From contig NZ_AWXE01000004.1 in the NCBI RefSeq assembly GCF_000469155.1, positions 1-64,000 of the forward strand: 64,000 nt of DNA, written 5' to 3'. The first letter of the stretch is position 1, and each line of letters opens with the position of its first letter. Made by a program: the position numbers and the translations under genes. The notes beneath the pieces were generated by a model. The model was not told where the DNA came from. It made no database searches and saw nothing but the letters and a program-made list of their open reading frames with translations. The DNA comes from Candidatus Micropelagos thuwalensis. Its GTDB lineage: Bacteria > Pseudomonadota > Alphaproteobacteria > RS24. Below are positions 55,315-64,000 of this stretch, piece after piece.

Positions 55315-56145
55315 ATGAATTACATAGACGCATCCCGCGCACCGCTTCTGAATAACGGTCAAATCAAACTTCACGGCCCTGAAGCTTTTGACGGCATGCG
55401 TAAAGTCGGGAAAATGGCGGCAGCATGCATAGATATGCTGGCAGACTTCACCAAACCAGGCGTGACAACTGACAGTCTCGATATGCTTGCCTATGAATTT
55501 ATCCTTGACCATAAGGCCGTACCGGCTCCGTTAAATTATCGTGGCTTCAAAAAATCTATATGTACATCCATTAATCACGTCGTATGCCATGGCATACCGG
55601 GTGACCGTGTTCTTAAAGATGGCGATATTATGAATATAGATGTGACGCTGATTTATGAGGGTTGGCACGGCGACCATAGCCGCATGTTCTCCCTAGGGGA
55701 TGTCCCTATCCGTGCCAAAAAACTGATGGATGCAACTTATGACTCGATGATGGCAGGGTTGGATGCTATTCGCCCCGGCGCTACGCTCGGCGATGTCGGC
55801 GCGGCAATTCAATCTCATGCCGAAAGTCAACGCATGGCAATCGTTAGGGACTTTTGTGGTCACGGTTTAGGGCAAGTTTTTCATGACGCCCCAAATATCT
55901 TACATTACGGCATGTCTGGTGAGGGGATGGAACTTAAACCCGGCATGATTTTCACTGTTGAGCCGATGCTCAATCTAGGCAAGCCGGGGGTAAAAATACT
56001 ATCCGATGGATGGACTGCCGTAACCCGAGACCGATCACTTTCAGCGCAATATGAACATTCAGTAGGCGTCACACCGGACGGGTGTGAAATTTTTACCGAA
56101 TCCCCTATAGGACTTCATCAACCCCATAAAACACCATCTCAATAA
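55315..56145 (+). CDS. map: Methionine aminopeptidase, type I
   Basis: Removes initiator methionine from nascent proteins. 276 aa. Metal ligands appear in [19 protein letters not shown] (two Asp), [14 protein letters not shown] (His), [10 protein letters not shown] (Glu) and the final EHSVGV (Glu). It is followed eight bases later by the radC remnant. Confidence 0.96.
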   Translation: MNYIDASRAPLLNNGQIKLHGPEAFDGMRKVGKMAAACIDMLADFTKPGVTTDSLDMLAYEFILDHKAVPAPLNYRGFKKSICTSINHVVCHGIPGDRVLKDGDIMNIDVTLIYEGWHGDHSRMFSLGDVPIRAKKLMDATYDSMMAGLDAIRPGATLGDVGAAIQSHAESQRMAIVRDFCGHGLGQVFHDAPNILHYGMSGEGMELKPGMIFTVEPMLNLGKPGVKILSDGWTAVTRDRSLSAQYEHSVGVTPDGCEIFTESPIGLHQPHKTPSQ

Positions 56146-56153
56146 GGTTTATT

Positions 56154-56855
56154 TTGGCAAAAGAAAAACAACAAAAACCAGCCGACAAACACTTCAAAGG
56201 ACACAGAGACAGACTTCGCCAGAGATTTAGAAATGGCGGTGCTGAGGCTTTACAGGATTATGAGATGCAGGAACTGATTATGTTCCGAGCAATACCCAGA
56301 CGTGACATTAAACCTATTGCAAAAGATCTCATCCAGAAATTTGGCGACCTCTCCGGAGTATAGTCCGCAGATAGAGAGTTATTGCGCGAAGTCAAAGGCA
56401 TTTCTGAAAATGTAATTACATAATTAAAAATTGTAGAGAGTGCAGCCAAAAAAATCGGACAAAGTCGAATTATAGGGCGGCAAGCTCTTAAATCATGGGA
56501 TGACCTAGTTCTTTATTGCCGAACTGCCATGGCTGAAAAACAAATTGAGGAATTTCGTGCTCTATTTCTTGACCGACAAAACCAGCTTATCGCTGATGAG
56601 ATTTTAAGCACTGGAACAGTTGATTACACACCTATTTATCCACGAGAAGTAATGAAACGGGCTTTAACCCTATCTGCTTCAGCAATGATAATTGTGCATA
56701 ATCACCCTAGCGGAGACCCCACACCGTCTAAAGCAGATATCCAAATGACCAAACAGCTTGATGAGATCAGTAAGAGCCTAGGAATAGTCCTTCACGACCA
56801 TTTGATTATTGCGCGAGGCAGTGAGTACAGTTTTAAATCTGAGGGGCTTTTGTAG
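56154..56855 (+). pseudogene. radC: radC (JAMM/MPN+ domain) interrupted by two nonsense codons
   Basis: A single frame of 233 sense-equivalent codons reads as RadC but has a TAG at 56361-56363 and a TAA at 56421-56423. The N-terminal HhH part ([33 protein letters not shown]) and the JAMM motif IIVHNHPSGDPTPSKADIQM are both well kept, with no frameshift. Between the stops the frame still reads SADRELLREVKGISENV. TTG-to-TAG and CAA-to-TAA single changes would explain both. Start is TTG 56154. Recent inactivation is the most likely reading; the downstream piece (from 56529) alone could still make the MPN+ domain. Confidence 0.85.
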
Positions 56856-56922
56856 ATAAGTTTCCATTTTGGCTGGAGATTCCTTTGGCAATCTGGTACA
56901 TCGCTGGTCTGGAGAAAAAATT

Positions 56923-58209
56923 ATGATTCCGCGTTACGCACGACCAGAAATGGTCAATATCTGGGAGCCAGAAACCCGCTTTTCAATCTGGTTGGACATT
57001 GAAACTCACGCCATGGACGCCATGGCAGATTTAGGAATTGTCCCAGCCGAAGCCGCCAAGGCTGTCCGGGAAAAGGGTGCATTTGACGTTAACCGCATTG
57101 ACGAGATCGAGCGCGAAGTTAAACACGATGTCATTGCTTTTCTCACCAGCCTCGCTGAGCATGTCGGAGAGGAAGCGCGCTTTGTCCATCAAGGCATGAC
57201 ATCTTCAGATGTGCTGGATACATGCTTTAACGTTCAACTGACGCGTGCTTCAGACATTCTGCTCGCCGATCTGGATGCCCTTCTTGCAGCGCTTAAAACC
57301 AGAGCAATGGAACATAAAATGACGCCTTGTATTGGGCGTAGTCACGGTATCCATGCTGAACCGACAACTTTTGGCCTCAAATTAGCACAGGCTTATGCCG
57401 AATTTGAAAGATGCAAAACCCGCCTCCTTGCCGCACGAGAAGAAATTGCGGTTTGTGCGATATCCGGCGCGGTTGGGACATTTGCCAATATTGACCCTGC
57501 AGTTGAGGCCCATGTCGCCAAAGCTATGGGACTATCTGTTGAACCAATCTCAACACAGGTTATTCCTCGGGACAGACACGCCATGTTTTTCGCCACGCTC
57601 GGGGTTATCGCATCCACTATGGAACGCCTTGCCGTTGAAATTCGCCATCTGCAGAGAACTGAAGTGTTGGAAGCAGAAGAATACTTTTCCCCCGGGCAAA
57701 AAGGGTCTTCCGCTATGCCGCATAAGCGTAACCCTGTCCTGACCGAAAATCTGACAGGCCTAGCGCGTCTGGTGCGCGGCATGGCACTTCCTGCAATGGA
57801 AAATGTTGCCCTTTGGCATGAAAGAGATATTTCACATTCCTCCGTGGAGCGCATGATTGGACCGGATGCCACCATTACATTGGATTTTGCATTAGCGCGG
57901 CTAACAGGTGTGGTTGAAAAACTGGTTGTCTATCCTGACCGTATGCAGAAAAATCTTGATTTGTTGGGTGGTCTCGTCCATTCCCAGCGCGTTTTACTGG
58001 CGCTAACGCAAGCTGGGACAAGCCGTGAGGATGCTTATCGCATTGTACAACAAAACGCCATGCCAGTCTGGCGGGGCGAGGGTCAATTTCTAGAATTTTT
58101 GAAGGCAGATAAAGAGGTCACGCTAAGCGATGAAGAATTGGAAGCTCTTTTCAACCTAGATTATCACTTCAAGCATGTAGACGATATTTTTGCACGGGTT
58201 TTTGACTAA
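56923..58209 (+). CDS. purB: Adenylosuccinate lyase
   Basis: Two steps of purine synthesis: SAICAR to AICAR and adenylosuccinate to AMP. 428 aa. FVHQGMTSSDVLDT, RSHGIHAEPTTFG and the fumarate-lyase signature GSSAMPHKRNP are intact. ATG 56923 has GGAG eight bases upstream; a longer frame from TTG 56869 is rejected. It is followed by purC-S-Q-L. Confidence 0.96.
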   Translation: MIPRYARPEMVNIWEPETRFSIWLDIETHAMDAMADLGIVPAEAAKAVREKGAFDVNRIDEIEREVKHDVIAFLTSLAEHVGEEARFVHQGMTSSDVLDTCFNVQLTRASDILLADLDALLAALKTRAMEHKMTPCIGRSHGIHAEPTTFGLKLAQAYAEFERCKTRLLAAREEIAVCAISGAVGTFANIDPAVEAHVAKAMGLSVEPISTQVIPRDRHAMFFATLGVIASTMERLAVEIRHLQRTEVLEAEEYFSPGQKGSSAMPHKRNPVLTENLTGLARLVRGMALPAMENVALWHERDISHSSVERMIGPDATITLDFALARLTGVVEKLVVYPDRMQKNLDLLGGLVHSQRVLLALTQAGTSREDAYRIVQQNAMPVWRGEGQFLEFLKADKEVTLSDEELEALFNLDYHFKHVDDIFARVFD

Positions 58210-58292
58210 TTCAGCTCCCGGTGATGGCTGTTTGGATTGTTAGAATCACTTAGCGGGTTTATTTTTTTGTCATATGGTGAATTGGAAATTTA

Positions 58293-59060
58293 ATGTCCCA
58301 AAGAAAAAAACTTTATGAAGGCAAAGCCAAGATACTCTATCAAGGCCCGGAGCCGGGGACGATTATTCAGCATTTCAAGGATGATGCCACTGCTTTCAAT
58401 GCCCAAAAACATGAGGTGATTGAAGGTAAAGGCGTCCTTAACAATCGTATTTCAGAACATATTTTCATCCAGCTCGATAATCTGGGTATCCCGACCCATT
58501 TTATTAAAGCCCTCAACATGCGCGAACAGCTCGTGCAAGAAGTCGATGTCATTCCGATTGAGGTTGTGGTGCGTAATTTTGCGGCTGGTTCATTGGTAAA
58601 GCGACTCGGCCTTGAGGAAGGTACGCACCTCCCCCGGACATTGGTTGAATATTATTACAAGGATGATGAACTTGGTGATCCCATGATTTCTGAGGATCAC
58701 ATCACCACTTTCGGTTGGGCTACACCGCAGGAAATTGAAGAAATTTCAGGTCTTGCCCTACGCATTAATGATTTTATGTGCGGTATGTTCAGCGCTGTCG
58801 GGATCCGCCTAGTAGATTTTAAACTCGAATTCGGGCGGGTGTGGGAAGAAGAAGCCATGCGTATTGTATTGGCGGATGAAATTAGCCCGGATAATTGCCG
58901 CCTATGGGATGTCAAAACAGGCGACAAGCTTGATAAAGACCGTTTCCGTCAGGATTTAGGTGGTCTTTTAAATGCCTATCAGGAAGTCGCAGCGCGACTC
59001 GGCTTGATTACACGCGAAAGTCAAGGCGGGACATCAGGGCCTGTGCTTATCAAAAATTAG
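58293..59060 (+). CDS. purC: SAICAR synthetase
   Basis: Joins aspartate to CAIR. 255 aa; [12 protein letters not shown] at the N-terminus, [19 protein letters not shown] in the middle, and [10 protein letters not shown] with [12 protein letters not shown] are all diagnostic. It begins the compact purC-purS-purQ-purL run. Confidence 0.96.
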   Translation: MSQRKKLYEGKAKILYQGPEPGTIIQHFKDDATAFNAQKHEVIEGKGVLNNRISEHIFIQLDNLGIPTHFIKALNMREQLVQEVDVIPIEVVVRNFAAGSLVKRLGLEEGTHLPRTLVEYYYKDDELGDPMISEDHITTFGWATPQEIEEISGLALRINDFMCGMFSAVGIRLVDFKLEFGRVWEEEAMRIVLADEISPDNCRLWDVKTGDKLDKDRFRQDLGGLLNAYQEVAARLGLITRESQGGTSGPVLIKN

Positions 59061-59075
59061 TTTCGAAAGTTAATC

Positions 59076-59324
59076 ATGAAGGCGACAGTTAAAATCACTT
59101 TGAAACATGGCGTATTGGATCCGCAAGGCAAAGCCATAGAAAAATCTCTTGGACAACTTGGTTTCTCGGGCGTTAACGAGGTTAGACAAGGCAAGCTTAT
59201 TGAACTGGATATAGACGCCGATACGCCTGAAGCTGCCGAAAAACAGATCACCGAAATGTGTGAGAAGCTCCTCGCCAATACGGTCATTGAAAATTACGAC
59301 ATTCAATTAAATCTGGCGGATTAG
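59076..59324 (+). CDS. purS: FGAM synthase subunit PurS
   Basis: 82-aa small subunit of the three-part FGAM synthase, needed to bridge PurQ and PurL. KHGVLDPQGKAIEKSLGQLGF and GKLIELDIDAD match the family. It lies 15 bp after purC and 2 bp before purQ. Confidence 0.94.
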   Translation: MKATVKITLKHGVLDPQGKAIEKSLGQLGFSGVNEVRQGKLIELDIDADTPEAAEKQITEMCEKLLANTVIENYDIQLNLAD

Positions 59325-59326
59325 TT

Positions 59327-59995
59327 ATGCAAGCGTCAGTCATCGTATTTCCCGGCTCAAATTGCGACCGCGATGTTGCCATCTGCCTTGAAGCAGCAAC
59401 AGGTAAAAAACCGAATATGGTCTGGCACGGTGATAGCGATTTGCCTGACAGCGATGTGATTGTCCTCCCCGGCGGATTTTCTTACGGCGATTATCTTCGT
59501 TGCGGCTCCATGGCAGCGAACAGCCCGATTATGAAGGAAGTCGTTTTAAAAGCTCAAAAAGGCGCTGCAGTACTAGGTATTTGCAACGGGTTTCAGGTGT
59601 TAACCGAATGTGGCTTATTGCCAGGTGTTTTAATGCGAAATGCCGCCCTAAATTTTGTTTGCCGTAACACGCGATTAATTGTTGATAATAACACAACGCC
59701 TTTCACTGGACTCTATCAACAAGGCGAAGAAGTAATCATTCCCGTGGCACATAATGAGGGCAATTACTTTGCCGATGATGAGACGCTTAACGAACTCTCC
59801 GGTGAGGGGCGGATTGTTCTCTCATACGCACCAGATGACAATCCAAATGGTGCGTGCAGAAACATCGCTGGTATATGCGATTCATCAGGTCTTGTACTGG
59901 GCATGATGCCCCACCCCGAGCGCCGCGCCGAAGCAGCACTGGGCGGTGAAGACGGTAAACGAATGTTCACAGGTCTGGTAGAGGCACTCTCATGA
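59327..59995 (+). CDS. purQ: FGAM synthase glutaminase subunit PurQ
   Basis: 222-aa class I glutamine amidotransferase giving ammonia to Pur[14 protein letters not shown] at the N-terminus, nucleophile Cys in [10 protein letters not shown], and the catalytic His/Glu in [10 protein letters not shown]. Its stop overlaps the purL start by four bases (ATGA). Confidence 0.96.
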   Translation: MQASVIVFPGSNCDRDVAICLEAATGKKPNMVWHGDSDLPDSDVIVLPGGFSYGDYLRCGSMAANSPIMKEVVLKAQKGAAVLGICNGFQVLTECGLLPGVLMRNAALNFVCRNTRLIVDNNTTPFTGLYQQGEEVIIPVAHNEGNYFADDETLNELSGEGRIVLSYAPDDNPNGACRNIAGICDSSGLVLGMMPHPERRAEAALGGEDGKRMFTGLVEALS

Positions 59996-62211
59996 ACGAC
60001 GATATGACCCCGCTTGAAACCGCGCATATTAACGACACGGAAATCACGCCTGAAATTGTTGCAGAGCATGGGCTAAAACCCAATGAATATGAAAAAATCG
60101 TTGCCCATATGGGTCGTACGCCCAATATGACAGAACTTGGCGTTTTCTCGGTGATGTGGTCGGAGCATTGCTCATATAAATCTTCACGCAAATGGTTGAA
60201 AAAACTCCCTGTTTCAGGGCCACAGGTTATTCAAGGGCCGGGTGAAAATGCCGGTGTTATTGATATTGGTGATGGCGACGCGGCGGTCTTTAAAATGGAA
60301 AGCCATAATCACCCCTCATTCATCGAACCCTATCAGGGTGCAGCAACGGGTGTTGGCGGCATTATGCGCGATGTTTTCACTATGGGCGCGCGTCCAGTCG
60401 CTAATATGAATGCCCTGCGCTTTGGCGACCCAAGCCATCCCAAGACCCGACATTTGGTCGCTGGCGTTGTTCACGGTATTGGCGGTTACGGCAACTGCAT
60501 CGGCGTCCCGACAGTTGGCGGTGAGGTCAATTTTGACAGCTGTTATAATGGTAATATTCTCGTTAATGCCATGTGCGTTGGCCTCGCCCGCACGGATAAA
60601 ATTTTCTATGCCGCCGCCACAGGTATTGGCGCGCCGGTAGTATATGTCGGCTCCAAAACCGGACGCGACGGCATTCACGGCGCGACCATGGCCTCTGCAG
60701 AATTTGATGATGCGTCAGAAGAAAAACGCCCGACTGTTCAGGTAGGCGATCCGTTTACTGAAAAGTTGTTACTGGAAGCTTGTCAGGAACTTATGGCATC
60801 CGACGCCATTATCGCCATTCAGGATATGGGTGCCGCGGGGCTGACCTCCTCCTCTGTTGAAATGGCTGATAAAGGCGGTGTCGGTATTGTTCTCGACCTT
60901 GATAAAGTGCCGTGCCGTGAAACACATATGACGGGCTATGAAATGCTTCTGTCCGAGAGTCAGGAACGCATGTTAATGGTTCTTAAGCCAGGCAGAGAGC
61001 CAGAAGCTGAGGCTATCTTCTTGCGTTGGGGGTTGGATTTTGCAGTTGTGGGTTCACTCACAGACACCGGTCGCATGGTGGTGCATCATGAAGGCAGGAT
61101 GATTGCAGATATGCCGCTTGAACCTCTCGCAGATGGTGCACCTGAATATGACCGCCCCTTTACGCCGACCCCTCTTGCGCCTCAGATAGACGCATCGCAT
61201 GCGGATGATACAAATATTACAGATGCCTTAAAAACCTTGATGGGATGTAGCGAAATTGCTTCGCGCCGATGGATTTATGAGCAATATGACAGCATGGTTA
61301 TGGGCGACACATTGGCTGGCCCGGGCGGTGATGCCGCGCTGGTGCGTGTGCATGGAACACAAAAAGCCCTAGCTATCTCCACCGATGTAACACCGCGCTA
61401 TTGCCTCGCACAGCCTGTTGAGGGCGGCAAGCAGGCTGTTGCCGAAGCTTATCGTAATATCAGCGCAACAGGCGCAACACCGCTAGCTATCACGAACTGC
61501 TTGAACTTTGGCAATCCTGAGCGTCCTGAAATAATGGGTCAATTTGTAGAATGTCTTGAAGGTATGGGTGCCGCATGTGAAGCGTTGGACTTTCCCGTCG
61601 TTTCAGGCAACGTCTCGCTCTATAACGAAACCAATGGTCAGGGCATAAACCCGACCCCCGCGATTGGCGGCGTAGGTTTAATTGAAGATTTAGAAAAAGC
61701 CGTCGGCAACGCCTTCTCACAAGCTGACAGGTATATTTTTGTACTCGGAAAAACCGAAGGGCACCTTGGCTGTTCTCTTTATCAGCGTTTTGTTTTGCAA
61801 GATGAAGCCGTCTATGCACCGCCATCAGTTAACCTCGAGCTTGAGCGCAAACACGGTCAATTTGTCCGCGATTTAATTGATGCCGGCATTGTTGATGCAG
61901 TCCATGATGTTTCAGATGGTGGCCTTTTGGTGGCGCTCGCGGAAATGTGCCTGCCGCATAATTTGGGGTGTCATATTGAAGATGACAATACGGCAGGCTT
62001 TTGGTTTGGCGAAGATCAAGGGCGATATGTAATAGTTGGCGCGGATGCGGATAAAATACTCGCGGAAGCAAACGCAAGCGGTCTGGCTCTTAATTATCTT
62101 GGAAAAACTGGCGGCTCAGAATTGACAATCGCTGAACGCATACACATATCTGTTAAAGAGTTGCGTGCCATCCATGAAAACTGGTTGCCAGACTATATGA
62201 AAACTGTGTAG
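59992..62211 (+). CDS. purL: FGAM synthase large subunit PurL (small-form)
   Basis: 739-aa ATP-dependent synthetase of the PurSQL-type. [39 protein letters not shown] and [17 protein letters not shown] mark the first AIRS-like half; [16 protein letters not shown] the second. Works with PurS and PurQ upstream. Confidence 0.97.
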   Translation: MNDDMTPLETAHINDTEITPEIVAEHGLKPNEYEKIVAHMGRTPNMTELGVFSVMWSEHCSYKSSRKWLKKLPVSGPQVIQGPGENAGVIDIGDGDAAVFKMESHNHPSFIEPYQGAATGVGGIMRDVFTMGARPVANMNALRFGDPSHPKTRHLVAGVVHGIGGYGNCIGVPTVGGEVNFDSCYNGNILVNAMCVGLARTDKIFYAAATGIGAPVVYVGSKTGRDGIHGATMASAEFDDASEEKRPTVQVGDPFTEKLLLEACQELMASDAIIAIQDMGAAGLTSSSVEMADKGGVGIVLDLDKVPCRETHMTGYEMLLSESQERMLMVLKPGREPEAEAIFLRWGLDFAVVGSLTDTGRMVVHHEGRMIADMPLEPLADGAPEYDRPFTPTPLAPQIDASHADDTNITDALKTLMGCSEIASRRWIYEQYDSMVMGDTLAGPGGDAALVRVHGTQKALAISTDVTPRYCLAQPVEGGKQAVAEAYRNISATGATPLAITNCLNFGNPERPEIMGQFVECLEGMGAACEALDFPVVSGNVSLYNETNGQGINPTPAIGGVGLIEDLEKAVGNAFSQADRYIFVLGKTEGHLGCSLYQRFVLQDEAVYAPPSVNLELERKHGQFVRDLIDAGIVDAVHDVSDGGLLVALAEMCLPHNLGCHIEDDNTAGFWFGEDQGRYVIVGADADKILAEANASGLALNYLGKTGGSELTIAERIHISVKELRAIHENWLPDYMKTV

Positions 62212-62250
62212 TCCTGATAAACTAGAACTTAACATTTGCAGGAGACTATG

Positions 62251-62505
62251 ATGCCGATGACGGCCTCTGACATTGTTGACATGATTAAAGAAGCTATCCC
62301 TGATGCTCAGGTGGATATTACTGATTTGCGTGGCGATGGTGATCATTATTCTGCAGTGGTGACATCACAAAGTTTTAAGGGCAAGACCCGCGTCCAACAG
62401 CATCGTATGGTTTATGATGCCCTACAAGGTGATATGGGAAGTGGCCTGCATGCATTGGCGCTTCAAACGGCTTTACCCTCTGCACCATCAGAAGATAATT
62501 CATAA
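62251..62505 (+). CDS. bolA: BolA family protein
   Basis: 84-aa protein that pairs with a monothiol glutaredoxin in Fe-S cluster handling. [20 protein letters not shown] and the loop with HRMVYDAL, preceding LHALALQT, match the family. Several ATGs are possible (62248, 62251, 62257); 62251 has the best spacing to GGAG. It is followed 20 bp later by grxD. Confidence 0.92.
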   Translation: MPMTASDIVDMIKEAIPDAQVDITDLRGDGDHYSAVVTSQSFKGKTRVQQHRMVYDALQGDMGSGLHALALQTALPSAPSEDNS

Positions 62506-62525
62506 CTCAGGAAGACGAGACAATC

Positions 62526-62858
62526 ATGTCAGATATTAACGATATCATAACTTCGGAAATAGCAGATAACGATGTTGTCCTTTTCATGAAGGGTACACCT
62601 ATATTTCCACAATGCGGGTTTTCCAGCCAAGTTGTGCAGATATTATCTTATCTCGGTGTTTCGTTTAAAGGTGTGAATGTACTGGATAATGATGAATTGC
62701 GTGAGGGTATTAAAACCTTCTCTAACTGGCCAACCATCCCTCAACTTTATGTCAAAGGGGAGTTTCTGGGCGGCTGTGATATTATCCGTGAAATGTTTGA
62801 AGAAGACGAGTTACGCGAATTCTTCACAGAAAACGGCATAGAGATGATTAATACCTGA
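62526..62858 (+). CDS. grxD: Monothiol glutaredoxin (Grx4/Grx5 type)
   Basis: 110 aa with [20 protein letters not shown], the CGFS active site that holds a glutathione-bound [2Fe-2S] cluster with Bol[21 protein letters not shown] supplies the cis-Pro and GGxD motif. Last gene before a terminator. Confidence 0.96.
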   Translation: MSDINDIITSEIADNDVVLFMKGTPIFPQCGFSSQVVQILSYLGVSFKGVNVLDNDELREGIKTFSNWPTIPQLYVKGEFLGGCDIIREMFEEDELREFFTENGIEMINT

Positions 62859-62883
62859 TTTTCCAGCCAGATTTAGTGATTTC

Positions 62884-62907
62884 AAAAGGCACTTAGGTGC
62901 CTTTTTT
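62884..62907 (+). terminator. Rho-independent terminator after grxD
   Basis: AAAAGGCAC, loop TTAG, then GTGCC followed by six T. The stem of at least five GC-rich pairs extended by A/T pairs and the T-run fit an intrinsic terminator for the purB-grxD region. Confidence 0.85.
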
Positions 62908-62908
62908 C

Positions 62909-62937
62909 TTGCCCCGTCCCCCCGGTTTGTCTATAAG
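62909..62937 (+). promoter_or_regulatory. Likely promoter of rplY
   Basis: TTGCCC (62909-62914), a 17-nt spacer and TATAAG (62932-62937) form a good sigma70-like promoter just after the terminator. It would give a leader of about 100 nt. Confidence 0.6.
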
Positions 62938-62960
62938 TCCGGCACACCCCGTAAAAACGG

Positions 62961-63026
62961 CCTCGCGTGGTGAGGTTTGTGGTTCGCACCCCTGGAGGGA
63001 ACCCGGGACAGGGTATTCGGCCCTGT
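62961..63026 (+). promoter_or_regulatory. Three-hairpin leader upstream of rplY
   Basis: Hairpin 1: CCTC/GAGG at 62961-62975. Hairpin 2: GGTT plus CCC pairing with GGG plus AACC, 62981-63003. Hairpin 3: ACAGGG (63008-63013) with CCCTGT (63021-63026), a perfect 6-bp stem. The ribosome site GGAG follows at 63033. The layout suggests structure-based control of L25 synthesis, perhaps by the protein itself. Confidence 0.45.
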
Positions 63027-63043
63027 ATTTAAAGGAGTTTAAA

Positions 63044-63697
63044 ATGGCAGAAGTTTTTGAAATTAACGCTGAAAAGCGTGAACGTGACGGCAAGGGGCCC
63101 GCACGTGGATTGCGTAACATCGGGAAAATTCCCGCCGTCATTTATGGCGATAAAAAAGACCCTGAAAGCATAACCCTTGAGCAACGTGATATCACGAAGC
63201 TTTATAATTCCGGTCGTCTTATGTCCACATTGATACAAATTGACGTGGATGGAGAAAAGACACGCGCCATTGCGCGTGATGTACAGTTGCATCCGGTTAA
63301 AGACTTCATCCTCCATGCCGATTTTTTACGGCTTGGTAAAGGCGCGAAAATTGCTGTGGAGATTCCCGTGAACTTCCTCAATGAAGATACTTGTCCGGGT
63401 CTTAAGCAAGGTGGCGTTTTGAATGTGGTGCGTTATCAGGTTGAACTGAACTGTCCAGCTTCTGAAATTCCAGAATCTATAGAGCTTGATCTTGCCGAAG
63501 CCAATATCGGTGACTCGCTTCATATTTCCGATGTGAAACTACCTGAAGGTGTTGTACCAACGATTGCCGACCGTGACTTTACCATCGCGACAATCGCTGC
63601 ACCTGCCGGACTGGATGATACCGACGATGAGGTCGAAGAAGGTATTGAAGGTGAAGAAGGTGATGAAGGTGATAGCAACGAGGAAGGCGAAGAGTAG
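63044..63697 (+). CDS. rplY: 50S ribosomal protein L25 / general stress protein Ctc
   Basis: 217-aa L25 of the long CTC form that binds 5S rRNA. The N-terminal L25 domain includes KRERDGKGPARGLRNIGKIP, HPVKDFILHADFLRL ends it, and a TL5-like C-terminal domain follows. It ends in an acidic tail rich in Asp/Glu (from about residue 190). ATG 63044 has GGAG eight bases upstream; the longer frame from 62897 is not used because it crosses the promoter and leader. Confidence 0.95.
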   Translation: MAEVFEINAEKRERDGKGPARGLRNIGKIPAVIYGDKKDPESITLEQRDITKLYNSGRLMSTLIQIDVDGEKTRAIARDVQLHPVKDFILHADFLRLGKGAKIAVEIPVNFLNEDTCPGLKQGGVLNVVRYQVELNCPASEIPESIELDLAEANIGDSLHISDVKLPEGVVPTIADRDFTIATIAAPAGLDDTDDEVEEGIEGEEGDEGDSNEEGEE

Positions 63698-63717
63698 TCT
63701 CTTTGCTTTGAGCGCAA

Positions 63718-64000
63718 ATGCTTTTGCTCGTTGGCCTAGGTAATCCGGGTTCTAAATATTCAGGTAACCGACATAACATCGGTTTTATGGCTATTGACCG
63801 GATTGCCGAGACACATAACTTTCCCGCTTTTCGTAGCAAATACCAGGGACAGTTATCCGAAGGCCTTCTCGGTGAGACAAAAACACTTTTGCTAAAACCT
63901 GAAACCTATATGAATGAGAGTGGTAAATCCGTGGCTGAGGCTGTCAGGATGATCAAGTTACCGTTGTCAAATATCGTGGTGTTTTACGATGAACTCGACC
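63718..64000 (+). CDS. pth: Peptidyl-tRNA hydrolase (partial)
   Basis: Recycles peptidyl-tRNA released from ribosomes. The first 94 codons are in the window: LLLVGLGNPGSKYSGNRHNI with the catalytic His-Asn region, KPETYMNESGKSV, and VVFYDELD at the right edge. Start ATG 63718, 20 bp after rplY, an order common in bacteria. Confidence 0.96.
   Translation, partial: MLLLVGLGNPGSKYSGNRHNIGFMAIDRIAETHNFPAFRSKYQGQLSEGLLGETKTLLLKPETYMNESGKSVAEAVRMIKLPLSNIVVFYDELD

Noticed and set aside
56154-56855. Stop-codon recoding in radC
   Set aside because: Both TAG and TAA occur inside it, while both serve as normal stops throughout the window; recoding would need two exceptions in one gene.
1-64000. CRISPR array or rRNA operon
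   Set aside because: No regularly spaced repeats with spacers and no 16S/23S/5S sequence were seen on reading through the window.

Overview
The window looks like a chromosomal segment of a marine-type alphaproteobacterium. The evidence is gene order and content: rlmB next to tRNA-Tyr/tRNA-Gly/tuf, yidD-thrS, folE-hisI, purB-purC-purS-purQ-purL-bolA-grxD, an NDUFS6-like zinc protein, a DUF3126 protein, and a retinal (crtEIBY-blh) operon. No species name can be given from sequence alone. Base composition is moderate to GC-rich in the core, with one clearly AT-rich block at about 17-25.9 kb.

Layout. 1-1610: tuf (partial), tRNA-Gly, tRNA-Tyr and divergent rlmB. 1619-7182: a tightly overlapped leftward operon crtE-crtI-crtB-crtY-blh, which makes GGPP, phytoene, lycopene, beta-carotene and then retinal. 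No rhodopsin gene is in the window; a cytochrome P450 sits divergently where one might expect it. 8865-12273: a TonB-dependent receptor and a sulfotransferase. 12393-16943: a complete glucosylglycerate cycle, with a GT81 synthase and HAD phosphatase for synthesis and a GH13 phosphorylase and glycerate kinase for recycling.

17997-25977: an 8-kb AT-rich island bounded by a 56-bp perfect direct repeat that is the 3' part of tRNA-Thr(TGT). An intact tRNA lies at the right end and a near-complete copy with a damaged D-arm at the left end. All island genes read leftward: NAD-dependent epimerase (frameshifted), SMR transporter, small membrane protein plus GMC oxidoreductase, a polyprenyl-phosphate phosphoribosyltransferase of the UbiA superfamily, a second epimerase, a divergent PAP2 phosphatase and a GT-C-like membrane protein (frameshifted). 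Together they resemble a polyprenyl-phosphate-pentose donor pathway, with a flippase candidate and a glycosyltransferase candidate. This is the most unusual system in the window.

26138-46724: housekeeping and metabolic genes (trhO, two GSTs, cytochrome b561 and c', glpK, nadK, a coupled nitroreductase-MATE-MFS operon, thrS-yidD, a NifU-like scaffold, cysS, folE, hisI, CBS protein, rhomboid protease, DsbA-like isomerase, GMC dehydrogenase, gamma-carbonic anhydrase, DUF3126, cysE). 46862-49540: M20 amidohydrolase, zinc-finger protein and an alpha/beta-hydrolase that lacks the nucleophilic serine. 49601-55031: a full valine-degradation operon (mmsA, enoyl-CoA hydratase, acyl-CoA dehydrogenase, 3-hydroxyisobutyryl-CoA hydrolase, mmsB), then tRNA-Leu.

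55315-64000: map, a radC pseudogene with two in-frame stops, the purine genes purB-C-S-Q-L, bolA, grxD, a terminator, then rplY behind its own promoter and a three-hairpin leader, and the start of pth.
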